64,000 bases of DNA from an uncultured Acidilobus sp. JCHS (GCA_000495735.1 AYMD01000008.1:1-64000); one strand, 5' to 3'; positions 50,773 through 59,758 are shown, numbered from the stretch's first letter. Made by a program: numbers and translations. Notes: a model not told the origin generated them from the sequence alone.

Positions 50773-50967
50773 GTGAGCGGATATGCGGCAACACCCACCG
50801 ACATGCCAGATGTCATATATAGGCCTGAAAAGCATGGCGTAGAGCACGTAGTAGTCTCCGACAGTCAGACGCTGGCCTCAAGGCTTGGGCTCTACAGGAT
50901 TATACTGGACGACCCCAAGCTCCTCCCCATGCCGAGGGGCTGCGCTCAAGGGGGTGTACATAATTGA
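50773..50967 (+). CDS. Small protein of unknown function upstream of sugar kinase
   Basis: The product is 64 residues. It is not hydrophobic and has a protein-like middle (RPEKHGVEHVVVSDSQTLAS). Its TGA overlaps the TTG start of the PfkB kinase (TTGA), the same coupling seen between real gene pairs elsewhere in the window, and GGAGGG lies about 8 bases before its GTG. These two points make it a likely gene. I do not recognise the family. Confidence 0.5.
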   Translation: MSGYAATPTDMPDVIYRPEKHGVEHVVVSDSQTLASRLGLYRIILDDPKLLPMPRGCAQGGVHN

Positions 50968-51782
50968 GGGCCCTCATCGTATCTGCTCCGACGCTCGACG
51001 AGATAGAGTTCGAGGTCGAGAGGAGAACGGTCAAGCTGCCAGGAGGGCCTGCCCTGTTTGCTGGGCTCGCGCTGAGAAGGCTGGGCTACGAAGTCTGCTG
51101 TGTTGGCCCCTTCGGACTGAGGGTCAAGGACACCGTCCTGTTTGAGCAGTCCCTCGGCATAACCCGTGTCTGCTGCGAGAGACCTGACGAGGGCTACGTG
51201 ATGCACCACACGTATGCGGCCAGCGGTGAAAGGAGGACAAAGGTGGCCTCCAGGGCCTCCCCGCTCGCTGCCGAGGAGGTAAGGTCAGCTGTCCTTAGGT
51301 GTAGACCCGACCTGGTCTTAGTCTCGCCGAACTTTGACGAGGTACCCCTTGAGGCGCTCAGCGTTATAGGCTCACCCCTGATCACCGTCCTTGACATCCA
51401 GGGCTACGCCAGGTCGCTGGGCGAGGGCTGGTGGAACAGGATACCGCCGGGGTCGGCCAGGCTTGTTCACATGTCCGATGACGATGGTCCCCTGCCAGTC
51501 GCGAGGAGGCTCTCCCAGAGGTTTGAGGCGGTGATGTACACGCTGGGCCCCGGAGGGGCAGTGCTCTTCTCTGGCGGCGTGGCCACGGCGATGCCTGCCA
51601 GAGGGCCAAGACTTAAGGACAGGACAGGGGCTGGTGACATCATAACGGCGCTGGTGTCGCATTACTACATAGCTGAGGGCCTGGCCCTTGAGGAAGCCTA
51701 CGAGGCCTCACAGGAGCTCTTCATGAAGATCGTCGAGGAGGCGGCGACCCTGAGGTCGCGAGCCTTTTTAAGCCAAGGCTGA
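50964..51782 (+). CDS. PfkB-family carbohydrate kinase
   Basis: The product is 272 residues. The ribokinase fold is marked by KLPGGPALFAGLALRRLG near the N-terminus, VLDIQGYARS in the middle and the anion-hole/catalytic motif DRTGAGDIITALV with the base Asp (about 230). The GGPA form is seen in archaeal sugar or myo-inositol kinases. Given ino1 and an IMPase gene in the window, inositol is one possible substrate, unproven. TTG start overlaps the upstream small ORF. Confidence 0.8.
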   Translation: MRALIVSAPTLDEIEFEVERRTVKLPGGPALFAGLALRRLGYEVCCVGPFGLRVKDTVLFEQSLGITRVCCERPDEGYVMHHTYAASGERRTKVASRASPLAAEEVRSAVLRCRPDLVLVSPNFDEVPLEALSVIGSPLITVLDIQGYARSLGEGWWNRIPPGSARLVHMSDDDGPLPVARRLSQRFEAVMYTLGPGGAVLFSGGVATAMPARGPRLKDRTGAGDIITALVSHYYIAEGLALEEAYEASQELFMKIVEEAATLRSRAFLSQG

Positions 51783-51806
51783 CTTGACAAAGGTGGTATA
51801 AGGCCC

Positions 51807-52463
51807 TTGGCTTCCTTGGGCTTCATAGCGGTCGGCGGCACTCTCAGTGTAGTCAGCGGCCTAATAGCCTTAGCCGTGAGCTTCGCGGCCTACCGCTACC
51901 TTAAGATCGGAGACGTGGGCCTGCTCACCTACCTAAGCCTCAGCTTCACGTTCCTCGGGGTCGGCCTTATGCTACAGGGCGCTATGAGCCTAATACTGGG
52001 GCTCAGGCTCGGTAACGTCTATGAGGACGCCAGGCTGATGTACTTCATGGGCATTACGTACCTCATGGTGGAGAACCTGGCCTACCTGCTACTAGTCATC
52101 GGCTACACCCGCGAGACCTTCTGGAGGGGGGCCTCGTCCCTTGCGCCGCTCATAATAATAACGCCAAGTCAGCTGAGGAGGTACTTCCTCTTGGGTCACC
52201 TCGTCTTTGACGCCTCTCAGGTCCTCTCTATACTCCTCCTCATGATAATTCTGTTCGAGGGCTTCCTGCTCTCTACAAGGTCTGGCAGCTCGTTCTCAAG
52301 GCTGGTCCTCCTGGCCTTCACCGTACTGCTGTTAGCTCACGTGACGATGCTCTACGCCTCGGCCACCATGACTCCGTTTTACTATATAGTTGGCGAGCTG
52401 GTGCAGTTCGCGTCGTTCTTACTCTTGCTGGCGTTCCTGATAAGGTGGTACAGGGTTGAGTAG
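51807..52463 (+). CDS. Polytopic membrane protein paired with winged-helix regulator
   Basis: The product is 218 residues with six or seven predicted helices, almost no soluble domain and a short basic C-terminus (IRWYRVE). The family is not recognised. TTG start at 51807. The stop overlaps the start of the winged-helix gene by 8 bases, so the two are coupled. The membrane protein may sense a signal passed to the DNA-binding partner. Confidence 0.65.
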   Translation: MASLGFIAVGGTLSVVSGLIALAVSFAAYRYLKIGDVGLLTYLSLSFTFLGVGLMLQGAMSLILGLRLGNVYEDARLMYFMGITYLMVENLAYLLLVIGYTRETFWRGASSLAPLIIITPSQLRRYFLLGHLVFDASQVLSILLLMIILFEGFLLSTRSGSSFSRLVLLAFTVLLLAHVTMLYASATMTPFYYIVGELVQFASFLLLLAFLIRWYRVE

Positions 52464-52740
52464 AGCGCCTCCAAGAAGCAGGCTTAGGATATACTTTGAC
52501 GTGCTCAGGAGCATAGAGAAGGAGGGCGGAAGGGCCAGGTTCTCCCACGTGCTGTCTGAGTCGAACGTGCCCTACGAGAGGTTCCTGGCCTACCTAGCCG
52601 AGCTTGAGGAGAGGGGGCTCGTGATTGAGGAGAGGAGCGAGGACGGCAACTACCTGGTCCTGACAGAACAGGGAAGGGACTTCCTGAGGGAGCTCAAGAG
52701 GATGGATTACTTCTTAAGGGGCTTTGGACTCTCCCTCTAG
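52456..52740 (+). CDS. Winged-helix DNA-binding protein (Sso10a/HTH_45-like)
   Basis: The product is 94 residues. RIYFDVLRSIEKEGGRARFS, then VPYERFLAYLAELEERGLVI and YLVLTEQGRDFL form one winged helix with a C-terminal helix, as in Sso10a-like archaeal regulators. It overlaps the membrane protein gene upstream and is followed 8 bases later by the glutamine amidotransferase. Its target is unknown. Confidence 0.78.
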   Translation: MSRAPPRSRLRIYFDVLRSIEKEGGRARFSHVLSESNVPYERFLAYLAELEERGLVIEERSEDGNYLVLTEQGRDFLRELKRMDYFLRGFGLSL

Positions 52741-52748
52741 GAGCTGCC

Positions 52749-53507
52749 TTGTGCAGGATGTTAGCCATAAAGCGTGATGGCCCGGAGGAAGTAAGTTTAT
52801 TACTTGAGGCCCTGGCCAAGGCCGCTCAACATGACGTCTTCGACAACATGAGCTCTCACGCCGACGGCTGGGGTGTTTACGCCATAGGCGACCAAGGGGC
52901 GCTTCACTACAGGTCCCTGACCCCTGCGTGGGAGGACCCCACCTACGCCCTCATAGCTAAGACAGCAGGCAGCTTCAAGGCGATGATAGTGCACGCGAGG
53001 ATGGCCTCGAGAGGCGAGCCCAAGGGGAGCCCGCTGTTCTCGCAGCCATTCCTTGTGCAGGTTAATGAAAGGTATGTAGCGCTGGCCCATAACGGAAGCG
53101 TCAACAAGGCGAGGCTGGCTGAATGGCTGGGGTTTAGAGTTGACCTGAGCTACGTCACAGACTCCGAGCTACTGGCGCTCGCGGCCTCTAAGGTTGACTT
53201 CAGCAGCGCCGCCGAGCTTGTCGAGAGGCTGAGGGAGATCGTTATGAAGGCCAACGCGGCGAAGGGCGCCCTGAACCTCCTGGCAATGGTCGTCGACCCC
53301 AGGTCGGCTAGCGTCTCCCTTGCATGCCTTGAGGAGCACCCACAGGTCAATGAAAAATATTATGCTATGTTCTCCTTCAGCAGAGGTTACTTCAAGGCCT
53401 TTATGTCATCAACCGTCGCTTACTACGCAGGCCTGATAAAGTCAGATCTCTCTGTAGACTCAGATTACGTGAACAGGTGCACCCCAGGAGAGGTTGTAGA
53501 GGCCTAG
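52749..53507 (+). CDS. Class II glutamine amidotransferase
   Basis: The product is 252 residues. The TTG start places the nucleophile Cys at position 2 (MCRMLAI), exposed after Met removal. SSHADGWGVYAIGD, VHARMASRGEPK and LAHNGSVNKARL are the N-terminal-nucleophile glutaminase features. There is no synthase domain, so it is a stand-alone glutaminase of the YafJ/EgtC-like kind. The acceptor is unknown. It lies in the same direction as the membrane/winged-helix pair. Confidence 0.85.
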   Translation: MCRMLAIKRDGPEEVSLLLEALAKAAQHDVFDNMSSHADGWGVYAIGDQGALHYRSLTPAWEDPTYALIAKTAGSFKAMIVHARMASRGEPKGSPLFSQPFLVQVNERYVALAHNGSVNKARLAEWLGFRVDLSYVTDSELLALAASKVDFSSAAELVERLREIVMKANAAKGALNLLAMVVDPRSASVSLACLEEHPQVNEKYYAMFSFSRGYFKAFMSSTVAYYAGLIKSDLSVDSDYVNRCTPGEVVEA

Positions 53508-53580
53508 CTCGTTAAGCATGGACCGCGAGTCCACACGTCTTAAAATAACTTTAACCTTATTTATGTCAAACTGAAGACAA

Positions 53581-54699
53581 TTGACCCTTGTAGGACTACG
53601 AAGCGAGGCCGAGCGAGAACCAACGCGTGACGAGCTGAGCTTGTCAGTTGGCCAAGGCCTTGACGGACACCTTAAGGTCCTGCTGGTAGCCGAGGTTGAT
53701 CCTAGGATCAGGGGCCTCAGGAGGGGGCCACAGCTCAGAGTCAAGTACGCCCCTGCGACCGTGAAGTACTACCTCCCTAACAACATAACGAGGCTTTACA
53801 TGGCGCCCCCCAGCTATGAGGCCTTATCACCGCTGGACAGCCTCAGGGCCCTTGTAAGGCAGGCAGCCCGTCTTCTAAGAGAGCCCATCGGAAAGGGCCT
53901 AGACCTAGCCCACACGTTCTTTGTGGACTTCACAAGGTTTGCAATACCATGCGTCCACGAGGCTGACCAAAGCCCAGGACAATACCTAGAGGGCTACCTC
54001 AAGGTCGACGGCGCGGCCAGGAAGCTGCTGTCAGAGCTTATCAAGGTGAAGCTTAGCACCTGTAAGGCGGTAATTACGTGGACTTCATGGGCCGCCAAGG
54101 GCTTCATAGCCGACGGGTTTGACAGGTCAAGAGTATACGTGGTGCCCCCTCCGCTTGAGGCCATGGCTGCAAAGGGTCACAGGGGCGTTAACGTGCTCAT
54201 CGTTGCAAGGGACCCCTACAGGAAGGGCCTTGACATAGCTTTAGAGGCCTTCATGAAGGCCTCAAGGGGCGTAGAGGACGCCAGGCTGACAGTAATAGGC
54301 CCACTTAAGTCTCTAGGCCTGCCCAGGAGCGTGAGGGTTCTGACGCGTGTCGAGGACGATGTACTTCATGACACAATAATGCCGACTATAGACATAGTCT
54401 TAGCGCCAAGCCGCTCTGATGCCTACAACCTCACGGTCCTTGAGGCCATGGCACATGGCGCCGTTCCAGTGGTTTCTAGCGCCGGAGGCCTACCTGAGCT
54501 GGTCTCCGACAGCGGCTTCGTGACGGAAATTGACGACGTCAGCTCGGTCACGAAGTCCCTTGAAGCCCTCATACTTGATGACAAGCTGAGGGGCAAACTG
54601 TCGAGGAGAGCAGTAGAGATAGTGAAGGAGAGGCACAACCCTGAGACTATCGGTTACAGGCTTTTAGAGGTCTACAGGAAGGCGCTTGAGGAGGACTAA
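53581..54699 (+). CDS. GT4 family glycosyltransferase
   Basis: The product is 372 residues. The C-terminal GT-B domain is clear: NVLIVARDPYRKGLDIALEAF, and the donor E-x7-E region in SRSDAYNLTVLEAMAHGAVP (the first Glu is replaced by Asp). The N-terminal acceptor domain is atypical and lacks the usual GG loop. TTG start is about 26 bases from a TATA-like CCTTATTTATG (53551-53561). It is followed 6 bases later by a transporter, suggesting a glycan-building and moving unit. Confidence 0.8.
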   Translation: MTLVGLRSEAEREPTRDELSLSVGQGLDGHLKVLLVAEVDPRIRGLRRGPQLRVKYAPATVKYYLPNNITRLYMAPPSYEALSPLDSLRALVRQAARLLREPIGKGLDLAHTFFVDFTRFAIPCVHEADQSPGQYLEGYLKVDGAARKLLSELIKVKLSTCKAVITWTSWAAKGFIADGFDRSRVYVVPPPLEAMAAKGHRGVNVLIVARDPYRKGLDIALEAFMKASRGVEDARLTVIGPLKSLGLPRSVRVLTRVEDDVLHDTIMPTIDIVLAPSRSDAYNLTVLEAMAHGAVPVVSSAGGLPELVSDSGFVTEIDDVSSVTKSLEALILDDKLRGKLSRRAVEIVKERHNPETIGYRLLEVYRKALEED

Positions 54700-54705
54700 A
54701 GCCTC

Positions 54706-55797
54706 TTGAGGAAGGAGGCCCTGGCCTTAACCGCCTCAACGGCCTCCATAAGGTTCTCAACGGCCATACTTCAGGCGGTCACACCGCTCTTCCTAGCCCT
54801 AACTGGGTTCAAGCTGGCCAATGTGGCCCTGTTCACCATCATCCTATGGGCCTCAATCACGGTGGGGTCCATAGTGGCTGCCCTGATCAGGGAGCCGAGA
54901 TACGTTGGTTTCGCAGGGCTAGTCCTGCTGGGCATAGGCCTTCTGCTACTTTACATATCCCCCTCCGCCGCAATGTTAGCTGTACCCCTCTCTGGCATAG
55001 GGTCCGGCATAGCTAGCTCCGTTCTCGCACCGCTGCTTCACAAAATGTCATCTGTCGAAAGACCCTTTGAGGGGGTTGCGAGCTACTCGCTGGCCCTCTC
55101 TATAGGCCTGGTCGCAGCCATGGCCTTTACGTCAATCCTGTCGCTTAGAGGCCTCACAATGGCCTTCCTGGGCGCTGCGGTCGTCTCCGTGTCGATAGCG
55201 GTCTTCCTTGTAGCCTACAGGGTTGAGCTGCCCCGTGTGAGGGTTGAGCTGCCCTCTATAGACGACGCAGTTATGATGTTCAAAGTGAAGCCGTTCGCGA
55301 AGGCCTTCACCTCAAACTTCGCCTACTCCCTGATATTGCCTCTAGTCCTTTCCTATTGGCCCCTTTACTCCTCCAAGGTGATTTACCTGCCTGTCGCTAC
55401 CTCCTTTGCCCTCCTCTCCGCGCTGTTCCTCGTGTCAGGCACTATAAGGGGACTCTCGATGGGCCTCAGAAGCGTTGAAGGGTCGCAGAAGCTGGCCGTG
55501 ATGGCACTTGTGATCTCGGTGGCCCTGCTGGCTACCAGAAGTGAGATACTGAGCGTAATAGGCCTGCTTCTGTTCTCCGTGCCTCACGCCCTGGTGTACC
55601 CTACGACGCTCTATCAGGCCATGACATCCTCACGGTCAGAGGTCAAGGCTAACTACGTCTTCTCCCTCTCATCAGGCGCGGCTGAAGTCCTGTCACCCAT
55701 GCTCGCTGGGCTAGTCATAACCGGCTGGGGGCTTGAAGCCCTCTACGTGGTGGCCGTTCCCTTGGCCCTGGCTTCAATGATCGCGTCATACGCTTAA
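54706..55797 (+). CDS. MFS-like membrane transporter
   Basis: The product is 363 residues with 10-12 predicted helices. A weak MFS pattern appears in VAALIREPRYVGFAGLVLLG and in SVPHALVYPTTLYQAMTSS. TTG start 6 bases after the glycosyltransferase stop. It is similar in style to the MFS protein at 21387. The substrate is unknown; coupling to a GT4 gene hints at a sugar or glycolipid. Confidence 0.75.
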   Translation: MRKEALALTASTASIRFSTAILQAVTPLFLALTGFKLANVALFTIILWASITVGSIVAALIREPRYVGFAGLVLLGIGLLLLYISPSAAMLAVPLSGIGSGIASSVLAPLLHKMSSVERPFEGVASYSLALSIGLVAAMAFTSILSLRGLTMAFLGAAVVSVSIAVFLVAYRVELPRVRVELPSIDDAVMMFKVKPFAKAFTSNFAYSLILPLVLSYWPLYSSKVIYLPVATSFALLSALFLVSGTIRGLSMGLRSVEGSQKLAVMALVISVALLATRSEILSVIGLLLFSVPHALVYPTTLYQAMTSSRSEVKANYVFSLSSGAAEVLSPMLAGLVITGWGLEALYVVAVPLALASMIASYA

Positions 55798-55837
55798 GCT
55801 GAAATAGCGATGGATCAGCCTACTAGAGGGACGTTAA

Positions 55838-56614
55838 GTGGAGCCAGAGGAGCTCAGGGAGTTGGCTGTTGAGCTGGCCGAGGAGGCCTCCAGGTTTCTC
55901 ATAAGCATGTGGTGTAGCGAGCTAACGGAGGTGGTTAAGGGTGATACCATTAGGGCTGACCTGAAGGCTGAAGAGATAATAGCTGAGAGGCTTAGGTCAA
56001 GGCTCAAGGAGTACACCCTGGTCTCTGAGGAGAGCGGCCGCACGGGCTCGGGCGGCTATGTATTTGTGGTGGACCCCCTCGACGGAAGCCTAAATTATGA
56101 ACACTGCATACCGTGGTCCTCCGTCTCAGTGGCCATAGCGAGGCCGGGCTCCAGTAGGTTAAGCGAGGTGGTGGCAGGCGCGATATCCCAGCTTGGCGGG
56201 CCCACGCTCTCCTTCGCCAGAGGACAGGGTTGTTATGTAAATGATGAGAGGGTCAGCCCGAGGCCCCAGCCCAGGAATGTAGTGTTCACCTACGTTGAGT
56301 CCCTGGAGGACGCAATAAGGGTAGCGAGGCTGTTCAACTCGATAAAGGGCCTTAAGTTAAGGAGCCTCGGGAGCGCCGCGCTCGAGATAGCCATGGTGGG
56401 CCTAGGGCGAGGGCTCGCCTACGTAGACCTCAGGAAGAAGCTGAGGAACGTCGACGCCGCTGCCGCCATAGGTCTTGCAAGGGAGTGCGGCGCCAGGGCC
56501 GTCGACGCCAGTGGTAATGACGTCGACGTTGAGATATCCGATGTGAGGCCCCTAGGTGACCTGATAGTGGCGCATGAAGGCGACCTAAACCTTGTCCTCA
56601 GGGCCCTCTCCTAA
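55838..56614 (+). CDS. Inositol monophosphatase family phosphatase
   Basis: The product is 258 residues. The metal-binding DPLDGSLNYEHCIPW motif, SEESG (Glu) upstream and NVDAAAAIGLARECG near the C-terminus define the IMPase/FBPase-like family. Archaeal members often hydrolyse inositol 1-phosphate and sometimes fructose 1,6-bisphosphate. With ino1 in the window, inositol formation is plausible. GTG start at 55838; the stop overlaps pelota's stop by 4 bases. Confidence 0.85.
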   Translation: MEPEELRELAVELAEEASRFLISMWCSELTEVVKGDTIRADLKAEEIIAERLRSRLKEYTLVSEESGRTGSGGYVFVVDPLDGSLNYEHCIPWSSVSVAIARPGSSRLSEVVAGAISQLGGPTLSFARGQGCYVNDERVSPRPQPRNVVFTYVESLEDAIRVARLFNSIKGLKLRSLGSAALEIAMVGLGRGLAYVDLRKKLRNVDAAAAIGLARECGARAVDASGNDVDVEISDVRPLGDLIVAHEGDLNLVLRALS

Positions 56615-57678
56615 CCGCTTGTCCTCTGGAGCCGATACCTTAGGATGGCTACGACGCCTCCCATGTTGAATACCATTGAGGCCGCTGGCGAGTCGCGGGT
56701 TATTATTATCACTCTGCCCCCCTTCTGCTCTATGATCTCCATCAGCCTCCTGAACCTCTCCCTCTGCTCGTCATCACTGGCGTAGAGGTATTCGTCAATG
56801 ATTACGGCCCTCTCCACGGCGCCGGCCTCAGCAGCGAAAGTCACGTCATCTAAGGTGTAGGCCACCAACGACGGGTCGCTCGAAACCCTCCTCAGAAACT
56901 CCTCGACGACCTCCTGTGCCGCGACGGAATCCATCTCCCTCAGGGCCTTCAGTACCGAGTCCCTCCTCACAACCTCGTGTATCCCCTCGAGGCCGCCGCC
57001 TGAGACGCTATCGGTGATTATATGCAGGTGTGGAGCTAAGGACCTGACCTTCTCGGCCAGGACCTCCCTGATCTGGCCCGGGCTGGCTATAACTATTACC
57101 GAGGCGCCAGCCTGCGAGGCCTCCTTAACCGAGGCCTCGGCGAGCTGGGCCAAGGCCTCCTCAAGCCTCCTCTCCCTTGCGGGGTCGTCCTTAGGGCCCA
57201 GCGAGAGGTCCTGCTCGAGCACGGTCCTGAAGCCAGTTGGGGTCATGATGGCCACGGCAGCGCTTTCATAGTCTACAGCCACCAGGACGGCCCGCCCTCT
57301 TGGCCCGCTCTCCATAAACTTCTTCAGGACCTTATCGCTCCAGCCCTCATCCCTTATCAGGACTATGGGCTGGTTGAGCGTTATGTAAGCCGACTGGTGC
57401 CTGCCCCTGACCCCGAACCTCTCAGGGCCTTCCTCTATTACACCGAAGACCCTCAGGGAGCCTGAGAACGGCTGGAACTCGACGGACTCGACCCGAAGGG
57501 TTACCTCAATAGGCCTCCTCTCCTTCTGCTTGGCATCTCTCCCCGCCACGTCCCTGAGCACGACGGTCCTGACCCTATCGCCCTCCCTGATATACATTGC
57601 TAAAGTCCAGAGGTCCTCCTCGCTCCTCGGCACGACCTGTATTGTCCTCTTCTTAGAGTCCAGCACCCTTAGCTCCAT
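56611..57678 (-). CDS. pelA: Pelota (Dom34), mRNA surveillance/ribosome rescue factor
   Basis: The product is 355 residues in three domains: N-terminal Sm-like (MELRVLDSKKRTIQVVPRSE), central eRF1-like without the GGQ loop (VLVAVDYESAAVAIMT), and C-terminal eRF1 domain 3 (AVERAVIIDEYLYA, GGRVIIITRDSPA). Pelota with an aEF1A-type GTPase frees stalled ribosomes. Length is standard. ATG start at 57678. Confidence 0.93.
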   Translation of the reverse strand: MELRVLDSKKRTIQVVPRSEEDLWTLAMYIREGDRVRTVVLRDVAGRDAKQKERRPIEVTLRVESVEFQPFSGSLRVFGVIEEGPERFGVRGRHQSAYITLNQPIVLIRDEGWSDKVLKKFMESGPRGRAVLVAVDYESAAVAIMTPTGFRTVLEQDLSLGPKDDPARERRLEEALAQLAEASVKEASQAGASVIVIASPGQIREVLAEKVRSLAPHLHIITDSVSGGGLEGIHEVVRRDSVLKALREMDSVAAQEVVEEFLRRVSSDPSLVAYTLDDVTFAAEAGAVERAVIIDEYLYASDDEQRERFRRLMEIIEQKGGRVIIITRDSPAASMVFNMGGVVAILRYRLQRTSG

Positions 57679-57744
57679 CGCTCACGCGTAGCTGGGCCTG
57701 CTAGAGCTTTAAGCTAGCCCTGCCCCGCGCCCACGGGAGCCTGC

Positions 57745-58419
57745 TTGGCCATAGACGTCAGGTCAACGCTGCCAACGAAGATAAACCTGATAAGGCTGAG
57801 AAGGGAGTACGCGACGATAAGAAGGATAAGGAGGGTTATGGAGGAGAAGAGGGAGGTACTCCTTCACTACATAAGGAGCGTGGCCGAGGAGTATAACCGT
57901 TATCAGAAGGAGGTCTACGGAGTGCTTGAGGAGCTGTTCACGACCTTTTACAGGGGGGAGGCCGCAGAGGGCATCGACAGGACGTGGGCCATAGCCGAGG
58001 CCGCCAGGGAGAGCGTGAGGGTCAGGGCGTCAACCATGGTGCTGTTCTCTGTCAAGACCCCAGTGTTCCAGCTGGTGCCCGAGTCCCTCGCCAGCCCTGC
58101 CATACCTCCAGGCGCCTCCCCCGATCTAGTTGAGGGCTTTGTAATGCTAAGGGAGGAGCTGCCGGCCATCCTCAGGCTCGCCCAGTACGAGGAGACCGTG
58201 AAGAGGCTGATAGAGGAGCTCAAGGACACCCAGAGGCTGATAAATGCGCTGGACTACGTCATACTGCCAAGCTATGAGAAGGCCCTCAAGTTCATATCTA
58301 TGGTGCTTGATGAGAGGGCCAGGGAGGACTTCGTGAGGTTGAAGCACCTTAAAAGAAGGCTTGCTGCGGCCGAGGAAGAAAAGGTCGTGGCGGCTACGGG
58401 AAGAGCGCCCCAGCAATAA
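57745..58419 (+). CDS. atpD: A-type ATP synthase subunit D
   Basis: The product is 224 residues, the helical central-stalk subunit: [19 protein letters not shown] near the N-terminus and [12 protein letters not shown]-like [17 protein letters not shown] followed by [16 protein letters not shown] near the C-terminus. It links the A1 catalytic head to the membrane ring. It is encoded alone here, without the other atp genes. TTG start. The 3' end overlaps the convergent small membrane protein gene by 26 bases. Confidence 0.92.
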   Translation: MAIDVRSTLPTKINLIRLRREYATIRRIRRVMEEKREVLLHYIRSVAEEYNRYQKEVYGVLEELFTTFYRGEAAEGIDRTWAIAEAARESVRVRASTMVLFSVKTPVFQLVPESLASPAIPPGASPDLVEGFVMLREELPAILRLAQYEETVKRLIEELKDTQRLINALDYVILPSYEKALKFISMVLDERAREDFVRLKHLKRRLAAAEEEKVVAATGRAPQQ

Positions 58420-58645
58420 TGAAGGCCACCGCCACAGCTATGAGCGCAGCGACGAACCTGCCAGGGGTCATGTTGCCCATGGCCTTAATGCCCCTGGCTA
58501 TGAGTACTGCAGACCCTATCACTATAATGCCGAGCAGCAGCGCGAGCCCCGTCAAAACTAAGGCATAGCCTACGCCCGTGAAGTTCGTAGGCCCTATGTG
58601 ACCGAACAGCTGGCTAACCGCCTGCTGTATAGCTTCAAGGGTCAC
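58394..58645 (-). CDS. Small two-helix membrane protein
   Basis: The product is 83 residues: an amphipathic N-terminus (about 1-22), helix 1 (about 26-49), a basic loop [15 protein letters not shown] and helix 2 ending at the C-terminus. The hairpin topology recalls an ATPase c subunit or a VirB2/CedA1-type pilin. No Glu or Asp is present in either helix, so it cannot be an ordinary proton-carrying c subunit. The family is unassigned. It converges on atpD. Confidence 0.6.
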   Translation of the reverse strand: MTLEAIQQAVSQLFGHIGPTNFTGVGYALVLTGLALLLGIIVIGSAVLIARGIKAMGNMTPGRFVAALIAVAVAFIIAGALFP

Positions 58646-58731
58646 CCCTGATCCCTGCGCCCTATTAGTCCTGGGAACGTGTAAGGGGGGCCAAGCCAGT
58701 AATACCTTAAAGCGCCCGCAGCCCTTCAGCC

Positions 58732-59562
58732 ATGGTGTTTAAGTTGGCCATAATGGGGAAGCCTAAGGCGTGGATCCTCACAATAGGTAATGAGTTACTG
58801 ATAGGGAGGATCGTTAACACCAATGCCTCATGGCTTGCCAGAAGACTGACCTTCCTGGGCTTCAGCGTCGAGAGGATAATAGTTACCCCTGACGAGCCGG
58901 CCGAGGTGGCGGAGGAGATAAGGAGGGCCCTCTCAAGGGACGACGTAAAGGTCATAATAACGACAGGGGGTCTTGGGCCAACATATGACGACAGGACCCT
59001 TGAGGCCGTGGCCCGGGCCATCAACAGGCCCCTCAGGCTTAATGAGCAGGCCCTGCAGTGGGTGAGGCAGAAGTACGAGAGCGGCGGCATGCAGATGACC
59101 AAGGAGAGGGAGAAGATGGCCTACCTGCCCGAGGGGGCTGAGCCTATACGGAACCCTGTCGGGACGGCGCCGGGGTCCCTCGTCGCGGCTGGCGAGGCGC
59201 TCATAGCGTCGCTCCCCGGCGTCCCAGCTGAAATGCAGGCCATGTTCGAGGAGCTTATGCCGAGGCTTAAGCAGCTGGCCCCGCCCCTTGAGGTCATCGA
59301 CTGCGGCTTCATAGTGGTGGGGGTGCCTGAGTCGTCCCTTGCCCCCTACGTTGAGGAGGCTGAGCGGAAGAACCCCGGCTGTTACGTCAAGAGTCACCCC
59401 AAGGGCCACGAGATAAGGGGGCCCGTGCTTGAGATAAGGGTGCTTGCCTCAGCACGCACGAGGGACGAGGCGAGGGAGCTCGCGCTCAGGGCCCTTGAGG
59501 TGGTAAAGGGTGGGGCAAGGTCGCTCAGTGGAGAGATTACTGAGGAAGGCTGTCAGGAATAA
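58732..59562 (+). CDS. CinA/MoaB-like molybdopterin-binding domain protein
   Basis: The product is 276 residues. ILTIGNELLIGRIVNTNASW, TTGGLGPTYDDRTLEAVA and GTAPGSLV are the marks of the CinA N-terminal (COG1058) domain; no PncC deamidase domain follows. Homologues include nucleotide pyrophosphatases acting on ADP-ribose or oxidised cofactors. ATG 58732 is about 26 bases from the TATA box CCTTAAAGC (58703-58711). Its 3' end overlaps the small membrane gene. Confidence 0.85.
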   Translation: MVFKLAIMGKPKAWILTIGNELLIGRIVNTNASWLARRLTFLGFSVERIIVTPDEPAEVAEEIRRALSRDDVKVIITTGGLGPTYDDRTLEAVARAINRPLRLNEQALQWVRQKYESGGMQMTKEREKMAYLPEGAEPIRNPVGTAPGSLVAAGEALIASLPGVPAEMQAMFEELMPRLKQLAPPLEVIDCGFIVVGVPESSLAPYVEEAERKNPGCYVKSHPKGHEIRGPVLEIRVLASARTRDEARELALRALEVVKGGARSLSGEITEEGCQE

Positions 59563-59758
59563 GCTGATAATCACGTTTACGATCGCCTTAATTGGGGGAG
59601 TCCTCGTTGGTCTGAGCCCAAGGCTAGGACGTGTCCTCCTCTGGGTGGGCTCGGCCGTAATGCTTGCCTCCCCCTGGATCTCATACGTTATCGTGCTTAA
59701 GCTCTACAGGGAAAAGGTCCTAACCTATGACGAGGAAGACGAGGACAAGAAGGCGTAA
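59528..59758 (+). CDS. Small membrane protein, unknown function
   Basis: The product is about 76 residues with two hydrophobic helices (about 13-32 and 38-58), a basic N-terminus (RLLRKAVRNK) and a very acidic C-terminus (YDEEDEDKK). GTG 59528 is taken as start; an upstream in-frame start at 59510 is possible. It overlaps the end of the CinA gene by 35 bases in another frame. The family is not recognised. Confidence 0.6.
   Translation: MERLLRKAVRNKLIITFTIALIGGVLVGLSPRLGRVLLWVGSAVMLASPWISYVIVLKLYREKVLTYDEEDEDKKA

Noticed and set aside
58394-58645. ATP synthase c subunit (proteolipid)
   Set aside because: Right size and next to atpD, but neither helix has the Glu or Asp needed for proton transport.
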